The position numbers and the translations under genes were made by a program. A model generated the notes under the pieces. It saw nothing but the letters and a program-made list of their open reading frames with translations. It was not told the origin of the DNA and did no database searches. A stretch of DNA of 64,000 bases from Sinobacterium caligoides (GTDB lineage: Bacteria; Pseudomonadota; Gammaproteobacteria; Pseudomonadales; Sinobacteriaceae), in NCBI RefSeq assembly GCF_003752585.1, contig NZ_RKHR01000003.1:372001-436000 (forward strand), in the 5' to 3' direction. Positions 18,969 through 28,800 of the stretch are shown here, piece after piece; within the stretch, counting starts at the first letter, position 1, and every line of letters starts with the position of its first letter.

Positions 18969-20312
18969 CTAATTCTGGACAACTCGGGGGCTAATCCATT
19001 TTCTCTCCAACAACTCAAGTTCATTACGGCCTTCATTAGATTTAAGTATTTCATTAATCATCAAAAGCAGCTCATCTTCTCTATCATGATGAAGAGCGAT
19101 AGAGTAAACATTATTTTTTCTACCGTAGTTTTCTCGATAAAAACCGGAAAGAAGGCTCAACAAATCAGGACCATAAGTATCAAACCTATTATTACTCAAC
19201 TCAGAGAATACATGGATTTTATCAGTTACTACTAGGTCAACATTATTATTATCGAGTGCTCGATAAAGCTGTGTTCGCGTCAAGTAATGGGAAACTACAT
19301 TATAGCCGTATTTCTCAGCTAAGAAGCGAGCAGAGCGCTCATTAATCGAACCCAATACCGCTCCAACAAGCTTTCCCTGCAATCCATCAGGAAAGTTACC
19401 CACCATTTTATTCTTAGTGACAAACACCTCATCAGTACGAAAATAACCTTCTGAAAAAACTACATTGTATTTTCTTTCCCACTCTTTCGTTGCCGTCAGG
19501 CTAGATATAGCGAGATCAACCTCCCTTTCGCGAAGCTTGGGCAATATCTTACTCATCGGTAGGCGAGAAAAAGTCAACTTTATTGGCGGAACCAGCTTTA
19601 ATTTCAGATTAATTTCAGAAACAATCCATTCCATAAGATCAATATCAAAACCAATTACTTTGTTGTCTGCAGTCTCTCTATTAAATTTACTCGACATGTC
19701 AGGGCTAGTCCCAACGACTAACACCCTTTTTTGCAACACTTTCTTCCACACCGATGGAAAAACCCTAAACAATGAGAAGTTACTCGAGCTTCCTTCCGTC
19801 AGCTCAACATCACCCGATCGGTGACCCGGAATAATTCGCCATAGAAACTCACCATACCCCACATTTTTAACGGGCAAATACATACTCTTTAGGTCTGGAT
19901 TAGTGACATTAAACCGGTATGTCTTCCTTGAATCCAAACTAACTATTTCCAAAATATAGCGCTGACTACCATTATGAAGCCTATAATCCCATTCAAAATT
20001 TATTTGAGAGCCGACTAGGTCTGCCTCATTTCTTGGCTCAAGCGTAATTGGTTTATCATGTTCCTGCAGAAGCAACAAATAACTCATGCGTAGATTTTTG
20101 ATTCTTTCATCATATATCTCCGCCTCAGCAGAGACCCTCTGTAAGCGAGCACTGAGCGATGACGCCTTGCTTTGTAGTGGTGAAATTTGCACATAGCCAA
20201 GAAAGAAGTAGGTAACACTGACAACCCACACTGACACAGTAATAACACTAGCCATAGTCAAGTGATGTCTCGAGGTTATCTGGATCCTCTTATAAGCTAC
20301 TTCTTCAGACAT
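18969..20312 (-). CDS. Membrane-anchored solute-binding protein (paralogue A)
   Basis: Protein of 447 residues from the ATG at 20312. One transmembrane helix lies at about 20-42, then a coiled coil (45-80). A beta-sandwich-like domain (about 85-165) has the pattern seen in FN3-like modules (LEPRNEAD..FEWDY..YILEIV..GEFLWRIIPG). A full SBP_bac_3-type binding domain (about 185-447) begins KRVLVVGTSP and contains GFDIDLMEWI, VDLAISSLTATKEWE, FSEGYF and a second-lobe VDLVVTDKI. No lipobox or cleavable signal is seen. No permease or ATPase is adjacent, so a sensory or scaffold role is as likely as transport. It is about 40% identical by eye to the next gene. A GTG at 20327 is an alternative start. 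Confidence 0.75.
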   Translation of the reverse strand: MSEEVAYKRIQITSRHHLTMASVITVSVWVVSVTYFFLGYVQISPLQSKASSLSARLQRVSAEAEIYDERIKNLRMSYLLLLQEHDKPITLEPRNEADLVGSQINFEWDYRLHNGSQRYILEIVSLDSRKTYRFNVTNPDLKSMYLPVKNVGYGEFLWRIIPGHRSGDVELTEGSSSNFSLFRVFPSVWKKVLQKRVLVVGTSPDMSSKFNRETADNKVIGFDIDLMEWIVSEINLKLKLVPPIKLTFSRLPMSKILPKLREREVDLAISSLTATKEWERKYNVVFSEGYFRTDEVFVTKNKMVGNFPDGLQGKLVGAVLGSINERSARFLAEKYGYNVVSHYLTRTQLYRALDNNNVDLVVTDKIHVFSELSNNRFDTYGPDLLSLLSGFYRENYGRKNNVYSIALHHDREDELLLMINEILKSNEGRNELELLERKWISPRVVQN

Positions 20313-20334
20313 ACAAACTTTTCTCACTCAACAT
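20305..20334 (-). CDS. Possible 9-codon leader ORF overlapping paralogue A start
   Basis: The only strong ribosome binding site before paralogue A (GGAGGT at 20344-20339) lies four bases before ATG 20334, which opens a nine-residue frame (MLSEKSLYV). That frame stops at TGA 20307-20305, overlapping the ATG of the large gene at 20312. This fits translational coupling. It may equally serve the GTG at 20327. Confidence 0.3.
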   Translation of the reverse strand: MLSEKSLYV

Positions 20335-20380
20335 TACTACCTCCACCAGGCACCCTCACAAACTGAATTACAAGCCCACG

Positions 20381-21721
20381 TTAAGCACCATAGACCCAAC
20401 GCTTTTCTAGCTGGGATAACTTAGCCTGCCCTCTTGGCGATAATATAATTTCATTAATTTTATTCAACAATTCATCACTCAACTCTCGACGTAGAGCAAA
20501 TGCATAGTATTGCTCCTCGTGACCAAAGCTTTCTTTATAGAACTCTTTCATCACCTCATCTAGATCTGGCCCATATATTTCAAACCACTCGCTATTAACA
20601 TGAACCATCGCATCAACCTTATCTGCGACAACAAAATTTATCTCACCAGCTTCTAGCGCCTTCAGCATATCCCCATAATATTTGAACTTAGAGTTGACTT
20701 TAAAACCATAGATTTTTGACAAATATATTGCAGTACTCTCACTCGTTGTATTATCTATAACACCAACAACACCACCTTTTAACCCATCAGGGAAACCATT
20801 AACCGGTGTTTTTTTAACAACAAACAATTCATGTGCACGGAAATATTTTTCGGAAAAAACCACATTAAAGCTCACCTCACGCTCTTTCGTTGCAGTCATG
20901 CTAGACACAACAATATCAACCTCTTGATCTCTCAACTTTGGCAACAACTGATCCCAAGGCAAACTTACAAAAGAAACTTTAATTGGCACATCCAGGTTTT
21001 CTTTATAATTTATCTCATCTATCACCCATTTAATTAAATCAATATCGAAACCAACCAGCTCATTATTCGCACTAACTCTTGCAAACACTCCTGACATCTT
21101 TGGTGTTGTAGCAACTAAGATCTCCCTTTTTTTTAGTACTTTTCTCCAAGCGGACGAGAACACTCTAAACAGGGAGTAGTTACTCCCTCCCCCTTGAACA
21201 AGATCAACATCTCCAAAACGATGACCCGGAGTGACGCGCCATAGAAACTCTCCATAACCAACGCGATAGACAGGAACATGCATGCTTTCCAACCCTAAGT
21301 TAGTGACATTAAAACTATAGTCTTTACCATCGTCTAGGTTTCTCATCTCAAGAATATAACGTTGAAACTCATTATTACCGGCATAGCTCCAGCTAAAGTT
21401 TAACTGACTAGAAATAATATCCTGCTCATTAGCTGGCGATAAGAGAGCGGGCTGATTACGTTGTTGCTGAATAGAGTTAAAATTATCCTCAAGCTTGTTA
21501 GCTTTTGCTTTAAATATATCGACATCCTTATCCTTTTCATCCACCTGATCCCGTAGCAAAGTTACTCTATCGACTAGCGGTGACAACTGAGTTTTCTCTA
21601 CCAAAAAATATGTCGCGCCCATCATCCAAAGAAATTGAAGAACAAGAAACACCAATGCCATGACATGCTTAGTTTTTAATCTAGTAGCACTCTTTAATAA
21701 CATCTCCATCGCCACCCTCAT
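20381..21721 (-). CDS. Membrane-anchored solute-binding protein (paralogue B)
   Basis: A 446-residue paralogue of the next gene downstream with the same order of parts: one transmembrane helix (about 20-42), a coiled coil (45-90), a beta-sandwich-like domain (about 95-175, SPANEQD..NFSWSY..YILEMR..GEFLWRVTPG) and an SBP_bac_3-type domain (about 195-446). The last has KREILVATTP, GFDIDLIKWV, VDIVVSSMTATKE and FVVADKV. ATG 21709, with GAGGGTGG before it, may be the real start. It is separated from paralogue A by about 50 bases and so probably co-transcribed. The upstream gap carries a (AAAC)10 repeat. Confidence 0.75.
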   Translation of the reverse strand: MRVAMEMLLKSATRLKTKHVMALVFLVLQFLWMMGATYFLVEKTQLSPLVDRVTLLRDQVDEKDKDVDIFKAKANKLEDNFNSIQQQRNQPALLSPANEQDIISSQLNFSWSYAGNNEFQRYILEMRNLDDGKDYSFNVTNLGLESMHVPVYRVGYGEFLWRVTPGHRFGDVDLVQGGGSNYSLFRVFSSAWRKVLKKREILVATTPKMSGVFARVSANNELVGFDIDLIKWVIDEINYKENLDVPIKVSFVSLPWDQLLPKLRDQEVDIVVSSMTATKEREVSFNVVFSEKYFRAHELFVVKKTPVNGFPDGLKGGVVGVIDNTTSESTAIYLSKIYGFKVNSKFKYYGDMLKALEAGEINFVVADKVDAMVHVNSEWFEIYGPDLDEVMKEFYKESFGHEEQYYAFALRRELSDELLNKINEIILSPRGQAKLSQLEKRWVYGA

Positions 21722-22119
21722 AAAACCTGATGATATTACACCGAAACAACCAGCTTCTCAGCATAGATATAGAAGCTGCCAACAAAACACAACAACATAA
21801 GATCAAGACAACATTAAAGCGCCTAACAACGCGTAAAGACTTGGATAAATCGGGGAAAGTGTATGCGGCAACACACTTTCAATAAAAAGGGAATTTACCA
21901 CACTACAATGCTAAACAAAGAAAGAAACAAAAAAACAAAAAAACAAACAAACAAACAAACAAACAAACAAACAAACAAACAACAGGCTATAACAGCCTTT
22001 ATAATACTAGCTACACTAGAGACCACACAGAAAAACCTAAGACCTCACCACGACAAATAATACCTCATCTTGGGCCACCCTTAGCAACCACCTATACAAA
22101 CAGAGTGAGATTATTCAAC
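21722..22119. other. Intergenic region with microsatellite
   Basis: About 400 AT-rich bases lie between the coiled-coil membrane protein gene and paralogue B. They hold the AAAC repeat described separately. An open frame through the repeat (Lys/Thr/Asn/Gln repeats) does not look like a gene. Confidence 0.5.
21941..21980. repeat. (AAAC)10 tetranucleotide repeat
   Basis: Ten uninterrupted AAAC units, preceded by imperfect A-rich units from about 21918. It lies about 220 bases upstream of the start of paralogue B. Tetranucleotide arrays of this length are prone to slipped-strand change. Confidence 0.95.
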
Positions 22120-22719
22120 CTATTTGCTTACATTTACGCTATGAAAGTCTCGACGACGCAGCTTAACCTTGTTGTCTTCAATCAATAGAGGTCTAGAATC
22201 ATACCCCCCACCTTTTTCATCTATTACGGCAATAGTCTGAAATATCACATCCCAACGATTAACAGCAGCATCACCACGCTGACGAGGACTTTCCATTGAC
22301 TCCTTCTCTTCAGTTAAACGTAATTTATCAATCTTTCTGGCTAAGTTTTCATTTCTATTTCTAACTTGCTCAATCCGCTTTCTATATTCGCTCAACCTCT
22401 TCTGGCCTAACTGAACAACCCGCATTGATGTCTCAACACTAACCTTTTCTTCTTCCAGAGAGTCTTGTAGCCTAATATTTTCTAGGTTTTTTCGCTCAAT
22501 CACATCTTTTAAAATGCTTATTTCCCCATGTAACTCTGCACTCGTGATTTTCTCCATCTGCCAAAGAACAGTGACAGAGAACGACAACATAGCTCCAACC
22601 ACCAAAACTATCAGTGTAACATTCATCAACCACCTCATATTTAAAGATATGAATACTAGAAACCACCAGAATAACTTTAATGTGAGCCAAAAAAGGCCTC
22701 CCACTAAAAAACCTAGCAC
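22120..22719 (-). CDS. Membrane protein with coiled coil, unknown function
   Basis: A 199-residue protein starting with GTG. It has one or two hydrophobic segments (about 2-25 and 30-53), then a long charged coiled coil (about 58-142, repeated EEEKVSVETSMRVV / RKRIEQVRNRNENLARKI), then a short basic C-terminal domain containing VIFQTIAVIDEKGG. An ATG inside (residue 28) would leave only the second hydrophobic segment. I recognise no family. It lies between the regulator and the two solute-binding paralogues, all on one strand. Confidence 0.65.
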   Translation of the reverse strand: MLGFLVGGLFWLTLKLFWWFLVFISLNMRWLMNVTLIVLVVGAMLSFSVTVLWQMEKITSAELHGEISILKDVIERKNLENIRLQDSLEEEKVSVETSMRVVQLGQKRLSEYRKRIEQVRNRNENLARKIDKLRLTEEKESMESPRQRGDAAVNRWDVIFQTIAVIDEKGGGYDSRPLLIEDNKVKLRRRDFHSVNVSK

Positions 22720-22891
22720 CAGGATATAAAACGCCGTAAACCTGATAAAAACGGCAAAGGAATAATGAGAATTAACACACAGTAAACACTAACCACATCT
22801 CATCACTCAAAATCACCAAAGAGGTTTGTTTTAAAAGCAACAAGAGTCTTCGTTTAGTCAAGCACTCACCTTATAATCTTTACATAGATAC

Positions 22892-24400
22892 CTACTGCAA
22901 CGCAGGTAATATAGACTTAACCTTATTTTTATACTGACGCGGAGTCATACCTTCTTGCTGCTTAAAAGCTTTTTCAAAGTAACTTAAGTCACCGAAGCCA
23001 ACCTCGTAAGAAACTGACGTTATCTTTTCACTTGGCCTTGCAACAAACACGCTTTTAGCATGCCCAAGCCTCAGCTCGATAAGAACTTTCTTAAAACTTT
23101 TATTTAAATGAACTTTAAAAAGATACGAAAGATGAGAAGGGCTAACACAAGCATTATTCGCCAAGCCTTGCAGAGTTATTCTTTCCCTATAATTATTAGC
23201 GATGTAGATCAATGACTTTTGAAGAGCTAAATGTAAGTAGTTCAGCCTTGTAAATTTCTTGCTCTTTAGATCATCAATTAGATTCTGAGCCAGAAAGCTA
23301 TGCCCTAAATGAGGCGGTGCAGTCATCAACAGCTCAGGACTGTGCTTGGCAATATCTTCCTTGCCTATGACATCATTTTTAGCTAATGTCACCAAGCGTA
23401 TGACGACTCTATTGAGCTCAGAATAATTGCCTGGCCAGCTATAAGAGTAAATTACATGTTTTGCATCCTCAGAGAAACTCTGGCTTGGGAATATCTGATA
23501 CTCCATTAATAATGCCTGTAAAATATACGGTATATCTTCCTTCCTTTCTCTTAACGAAGGGACCTCAACCTCTAGGAAGTTAAATGATGAGAAAAGGAAT
23601 TGAGAGAACTCTGCTCTTCTAACCTCACCCTTTAAATCCTTAGTTGATGATACAATCAGCCTAACGTTCACGCTGTTAGCAGACACCTGGTTATCAGGCT
23701 GAAGACTACTAACACAAAGAAAATCAACTAATATATTTTGCTGATCTCTATCTAAGAAGTCTATTTCGCTGAGAAATAACGTACCTCCCTTCGACATCTC
23801 TGCATATCTGTATAGTTTTTCATGGAAATTATTTTCACCAACAGCAGAACAGTTTAGCTCTATAAATGCCTCTTCTTTTCTATCACTGTTGTAATGAATA
23901 GCACTTGCTATTGACAGCTTTTCACAGCCAGATTCTCCTTTGATAACCACCGGACAATCTATACAGGAAGCACGCTCTATAAACCGCTCCAGACTAAGTA
24001 CATGCTCACTAAGCCCTACTAATTCTTGCCCCTTACCCAGGCAGTGCTTTGATATGGTATTGGTAAGATGACGGTTAATTAGTAACGCTAGCTTATTTTT
24101 GGTGTCCGGAATATATTCCTGCCCTTGATCAGTATCTATATCTAATGTTGGTATATTCAACAAGCCAATTTCTTTCCTTTGATAGTAAATAGGGAAAGAG
24201 GAGTAACCATCGTACTCACACTCTTTATCATCAAACAGCGTCAAGCCTATGTTTGACATACCCAATTCATCTTTATCCTTACTATGAATCAGTATCGTGG
24301 AGTTACTTAAGTTAGATTCAGCTATGATTGAGCTGAGAATTGACTCCAAATTATTTTGACTTACTCTTTCCAAGATATCAAAAACTGCAGGTAATCCCAT
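22892..24400 (-). CDS. Regulator fusing degenerate NtrC-type AAA+ domain to AraC HTH
   Basis: A 502-residue protein; the start is fixed by GAGGAAGAG before ATG. Residues 1-120 may be a GAF-like sensor. Residues about 123-360 align by eye with the central domain of sigma-54 activators (KGESGCEK, GGTLFLSEID, PSLRERKEDIP, SWPGNYSELN). Key features are lost: Walker A GxxGxGK has Glu for the last Gly (155-161), the Walker B Asp is Ser (211), the GAFTGA loop is deleted between residues 184 and 205, and the arginine-finger segment lacks its Arg. Residues about 390-495 form an AraC/XylS-type double helix-turn-helix (LQGLANNACVSPSHLSYLFK, SVSYEVGFGDLSYFEKAFK) instead of a Fis-type HTH. It should bind DNA as an AraC-type regulator, not activate sigma-54. 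Confidence 0.85.
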   Translation of the reverse strand: MGLPAVFDILERVSQNNLESILSSIIAESNLSNSTILIHSKDKDELGMSNIGLTLFDDKECEYDGYSSFPIYYQRKEIGLLNIPTLDIDTDQGQEYIPDTKNKLALLINRHLTNTISKHCLGKGQELVGLSEHVLSLERFIERASCIDCPVVIKGESGCEKLSIASAIHYNSDRKEEAFIELNCSAVGENNFHEKLYRYAEMSKGGTLFLSEIDFLDRDQQNILVDFLCVSSLQPDNQVSANSVNVRLIVSSTKDLKGEVRRAEFSQFLFSSFNFLEVEVPSLRERKEDIPYILQALLMEYQIFPSQSFSEDAKHVIYSYSWPGNYSELNRVVIRLVTLAKNDVIGKEDIAKHSPELLMTAPPHLGHSFLAQNLIDDLKSKKFTRLNYLHLALQKSLIYIANNYRERITLQGLANNACVSPSHLSYLFKVHLNKSFKKVLIELRLGHAKSVFVARPSEKITSVSYEVGFGDLSYFEKAFKQQEGMTPRQYKNKVKSILPALQ

Positions 24401-25114
24401 TTCTCTTCCTCAACGGCACTTATTATTAATAACAAAGCTAAAACAATCACAACAAACCTAAAAACATTACATCAAGTAAATATTTACAGACTTATATTTT
24501 TAACTAAGATTATTTTGCTTAATAGGCAAACTAAGTTATTAGATAATTTGATTTTATAATCGGCATAATATGCGGATTAATGACGCAAATCGACGATCGG
24601 ATTAAAACAAGCATACTCTTAATTTTAAATACTACCCAGCACAAAAAAGAAAGACGATAAACATATGTCGCTGATTTAAAACATAATTACAAAGATCTTC
24701 GCCATCAATAAAAATATAAGAGTATCTCATTCCTAAGAAACAAGTCATTTAAAATAAATGTTTAGTAACACGATGAAAATCTATTTCTCAACAAACCTTC
24801 ATTAACAAACAACAACCTTAAGATCATTACTAAACAGCAACATCATCTTTTTAGCCTAACAAAGTGATAACAGATTATCTGAACATTTATTCTATCTCCT
24901 TAGACAGACACACCCTTGGTACAGCGCGAAAGGGCTACAATAGGCTTTATTTACTCAACACTTACGAAATAGTGAGTAGAAGTTTAAAGTCTTCGTAACT
25001 GCCATGACATTGCATCACGCCAAGCTACGCCACTAAAATACTAGCGCACTTATAAGCACATTCGCAATTATCTCTATATCCTTGTAATATCTTTATAATA
25101 TTTCTTATTGGCAT
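24401..25114. other. Long AT-rich intergenic region
   Basis: Over 700 bases with strongly raised A+T lie between the regulator start and the elbB stop. I see no open frame of note, no RNA gene and no clear repeat. It should hold the promoter for the regulator locus. Confidence 0.5.
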
Positions 25115-25774
25115 TTAAAGTAGACTTTCTACAGCCTCAACCATCTTCTCTAGCCCCTCTGAAACATCAGCGATGCCGGCATCATACATATAGGCGGGAG
25201 TTGTTACGAGTTTATTAATTACGTCAACATGAATTTCATTTACAGCACAATGCATATGCCTGCCTCCCATCAACTCAATTACTCGTGCAGTATCTTTATC
25301 GCAACCAATCGTACACTCAACATCCATCCCGAAGATGCGAACCGACAGCGCCGGGGAAATACACGCAAGACCAATGGGCTTTCTTGCTGCTTTAAATGCC
25401 TGTGCAAAGGCTAAAAAGTCTGGGTTAAGTTGACACTCTTCTCCACTTAACGCTAAATCACTTAGGTTTTTCGCGACACCATAGCCACCCGGAACAATCA
25501 AAGCGTCAAACTCAGCCGCCTTCGCATCAGCCAAGTCCATAATATCCCCCCTGACAATACGAGCCGATTCAACTAATACATTCCTCCTTTCGTTACCGGC
25601 AGGCTCTCCAGTTAAGTGATTGACTACATGCCATTGCTCTATATTCGGAGCAAAACACTGATAGTCAATTCCTCTCTTATCCAGATGTAGCAGTGTCAAC
25701 ACTGCCTCTTGCACCTCAGCTCCATCCATGTAGCCGCAACCAGAAAGCACTACCGCAAATTTTGTCATATTCAA
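25115..25774 (-). CDS. elbB: Glyoxalase/DJ-1-PfpI family protein ElbB
   Basis: A 219-residue member of the class I glutamine-amidotransferase-like superfamily, close to E. coli ElbB, which has glyoxalase activity in vitro and is linked to isoprenoid synthesis by name only. It begins KFAVVLSGCGYMDGAEVQEAV, the standard ElbB opening. FDALIVPGGYGVAKNLSD lies near 90, and the nucleophile-elbow Cys is in GLACISPAL near 138, followed by GGRHMHCAVNEIHVD. It lies about 90 bases downstream of cobN and could be read through from the cobalamin operon, but its function gives no reason to expect that. Confidence 0.93.
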   Translation of the reverse strand: MNMTKFAVVLSGCGYMDGAEVQEAVLTLLHLDKRGIDYQCFAPNIEQWHVVNHLTGEPAGNERRNVLVESARIVRGDIMDLADAKAAEFDALIVPGGYGVAKNLSDLALSGEECQLNPDFLAFAQAFKAARKPIGLACISPALSVRIFGMDVECTIGCDKDTARVIELMGGRHMHCAVNEIHVDVINKLVTTPAYMYDAGIADVSEGLEKMVEAVESLL

Positions 25775-25863
25775 TCCCCCTATTATTAACGTTAATTTAT
25801 CTCTAAATTAGCACAACAGGGGCATGACTTACGTTAATTTATTTTCAGGCTGCTTATTTAAAA

Positions 25864-28800
25864 TTAAGCTTCTCGCTGATCATCAAGCTCAAGCAACAAT
25901 GATTGTAAGCGTTCACTATATTCCCCAGGTTCTTGCCACATCCCCCGTTGACACGCCTCTAACAAGCGCTCCGCCATTTCCTCCAAAGCATGCGGGTTAT
26001 TCTTCTGCATAAAGTCACGATTCTTATTGTCAAACAGCAAGCTATCAGTAACCATCCGATACTGGTAATCTTTTATTAAGTTGGTAGTAGCATCATAGGC
26101 AAACATATAGTCAACACTAGCTGACATCTCAAACGCACCTTTATAGCCATGTTCACGCATTCCCTCAATCCACTTAGGGTTTAATAAGCGAGAACGAATC
26201 ACACGATTAAGCTCCTCTTGCAAGGTACGCACCTTAGGCATCGTGGGGTTAGAGTGATCACCATGATAAATGACGGGCTCACGCTCTGACAGCACCGCCA
26301 CTGCGTTAGTCATGCCTCCTTGGAACTGATAATAGTCATCAGAATCTAGCAGGTCATGTTCACGATTGTCTTGATTTTGCACCACCACCTGTAACTGCCC
26401 TAAGCGTTGCGCAAAAGCATCCTTCGCTTCTATTCCGTCAGCCTTGCCATCAATACCTGTACCGTAGGCGTACCCTCCCCAGTTTAAGTACGCTTCAGCT
26501 AAATCCCCACGATCGCTCCAGCAACGCTCATCAATGAGTCCTTGCAGTCCGGCACCGTAAGCCCCTGGCTTACTGCCAAAGACACGATAACGTGATTCAG
26601 AAAATGCACGCTGTTCGCTTAACCCTTGCTCTATAAGCATCGTTTGACGGCTTTCAATATTCTCCCTAATAGGGTTACTCGCCGCGTTTTCATTCATCTT
26701 TGCAATTGCCTCTACTGCGGCATTAAACAAGCGCATAACATTAGCAAAGGCATCACGGAAAAAGCCAGATACCCGTAGAGTTACATCGATACGTGGACGA
26801 CCAAGCAACATTGCCGGGATCACCTCAATGTCGATCACCCGCTGTGAACCTGCCGCCCATACTGGCCTCACCCCCATCAGAGCAAACGCTTGGGCAATAT
26901 CATCGCCACCTGTACGCATTGTCGCAGTTCCCCATACCGATAAGCCAAGATCGCGCGGATAATCACCCTGCTCCTGTAGGTGACGCTCAATTAACGCATC
27001 CGCTGAAGCTTGCCCTATAGCCCAAGCAGCCTGTGACGGAATACTACGATTATCGACCGAATAGAAGTTGCGGCCTGTCGGTAACGTATCTAGACGGCCT
27101 CGCGTTGGCGCACCACTTGGACCTGGCTCAACAAAATCACCTTGCAACCCCTTTATTAAGGCGCCTATTTCATTCTGGGCGCTCTCATGCAAAGATTTTA
27201 ACAGCACTGCTTGGGCGTGTTCACAAAGTCGCCTGCTCGAAATTAACACCGCATCCCACAAAGGATCGGCATCTTCAACCTGTAGTACCCAGCTAGCAAC
27301 CAAACGCTGTGCAAGCAACTCTAAACGTTCACGGGTATCAGATTGCGTCCGCCATAAACTATCATCAATAGCACATAAAATAGTTGGTCGAACACCCAAC
27401 CAAGGTTCGGTATTTGCAGCTAAAGGATTAAAGTTCTCGCCGTCAACCGTCAAGGCTAAGTCTTCAGCAATAACATGTAAAATGCCTCGTTCTGCTACCG
27501 CCAAACCTCTTGGTAGGCGCAATAACGCAACAACCGTGTTTAGTAACTTCTCCTCATAAGGAAGACGCCCTAAAACATGTAAACCATGACGAATTTGCGC
27601 CTCTTTAATCTCACATAGATAGGTATCAAGGCTGTTAAATACTTGCTCGTCGTCTGCTGTATTGCTAACTGACAGCTCCCCCAGCAGATTCGCTTGCTTC
27701 ACCTCTGCTAATATTTTTTCCCTCAGCCACGTCTCACGACGACTATCCATACCCATCGCCTGGTAATACTCATCGACTAACGCTTCTAGTGCTGCCAGGT
27801 CTCCATAACTCTCCGCTCTCGTCATCGGAGGCATCAGATGATCAATGATCACTGCCTGAGTACGGCGCTTTGCCTGAGCCCCCTCCCCTGGATCATTAAC
27901 AATAAAAGGATAAAAATGTGGCATCGGCCCCAATATAACGTCAGGCCAACACTCGTTCGATAACGCCGTTCCCTTACCTGGCAACCACTCTAGGTTTCCA
28001 TGCTTACCCACATGAATAATCGCCTGTACCTTATAGTGGTGGCGCAACCAAAAGTAACAAGCTAAGTAGCTATGGGGCGGTACAAGATCCGGGTCGTGAT
28101 AGTTAGCGCTGAGATCTAGGTTAAAACCGCGTGCAGGCTGAATGCCTACAAACGTCTCACCTAGACGAATACCGGCAATCATTAAGCGACCGTTTCGGCA
28201 TTTAGGGTCATTCTCTGGCGGCCCCCAACGGTCCCACAAACTCCTCTGTAATATTTCTGGCAGGCAAGCAAAATGATTAAGGTACTCTTCAATTGCGATA
28301 CTTTGCCAGCACGGTAAAGTATGTAGCGTATTTGGATTGTTAGTCACGCTCTCTAACAATGCTTCGATCAGTGCATTACCGTCTTGCGGTAACTCTGCCA
28401 ATGGATATCCCGCAGCCGACATTGCCTCGAGAATATTAAGTGTCGATGCCGGTGTATCCAGCCCCACGCCATTACCAATTCGACCATCCTTAGTGGGATA
28501 ATTTGCCAGCATCAACGCTATTCGCTTATCAGCATTTTTCGTCGAAGATAGTGCGCAGTAGCGACGGGCTAGCTCTGCAACGAAGTCACCACGCTCTCGA
28601 TGCAGGCTGTAACGCACAATACTGATCTGGCAGCGCTCATTATAATGACTGGCCGCTTTAAAACTAATCGCCCGACTAATAATACGCCCATCCATTTCTG
28701 GCAACACCACTTGCATCGCCACATCCCGGCTACGTAATCCCTGGCTATGCTTTTGCCAATCATCCTCTGTGGAAGAGGCGAGAATCACCTGTAGCACCGG

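Noticed and set aside
21863-22060. Open frame running through the AAAC repeat
   Set aside because: Its sequence is made of the repeat (Lys/Thr/Asn/Gln units) and has no ribosome binding site or family resemblance; the repeat keeps the frame open.
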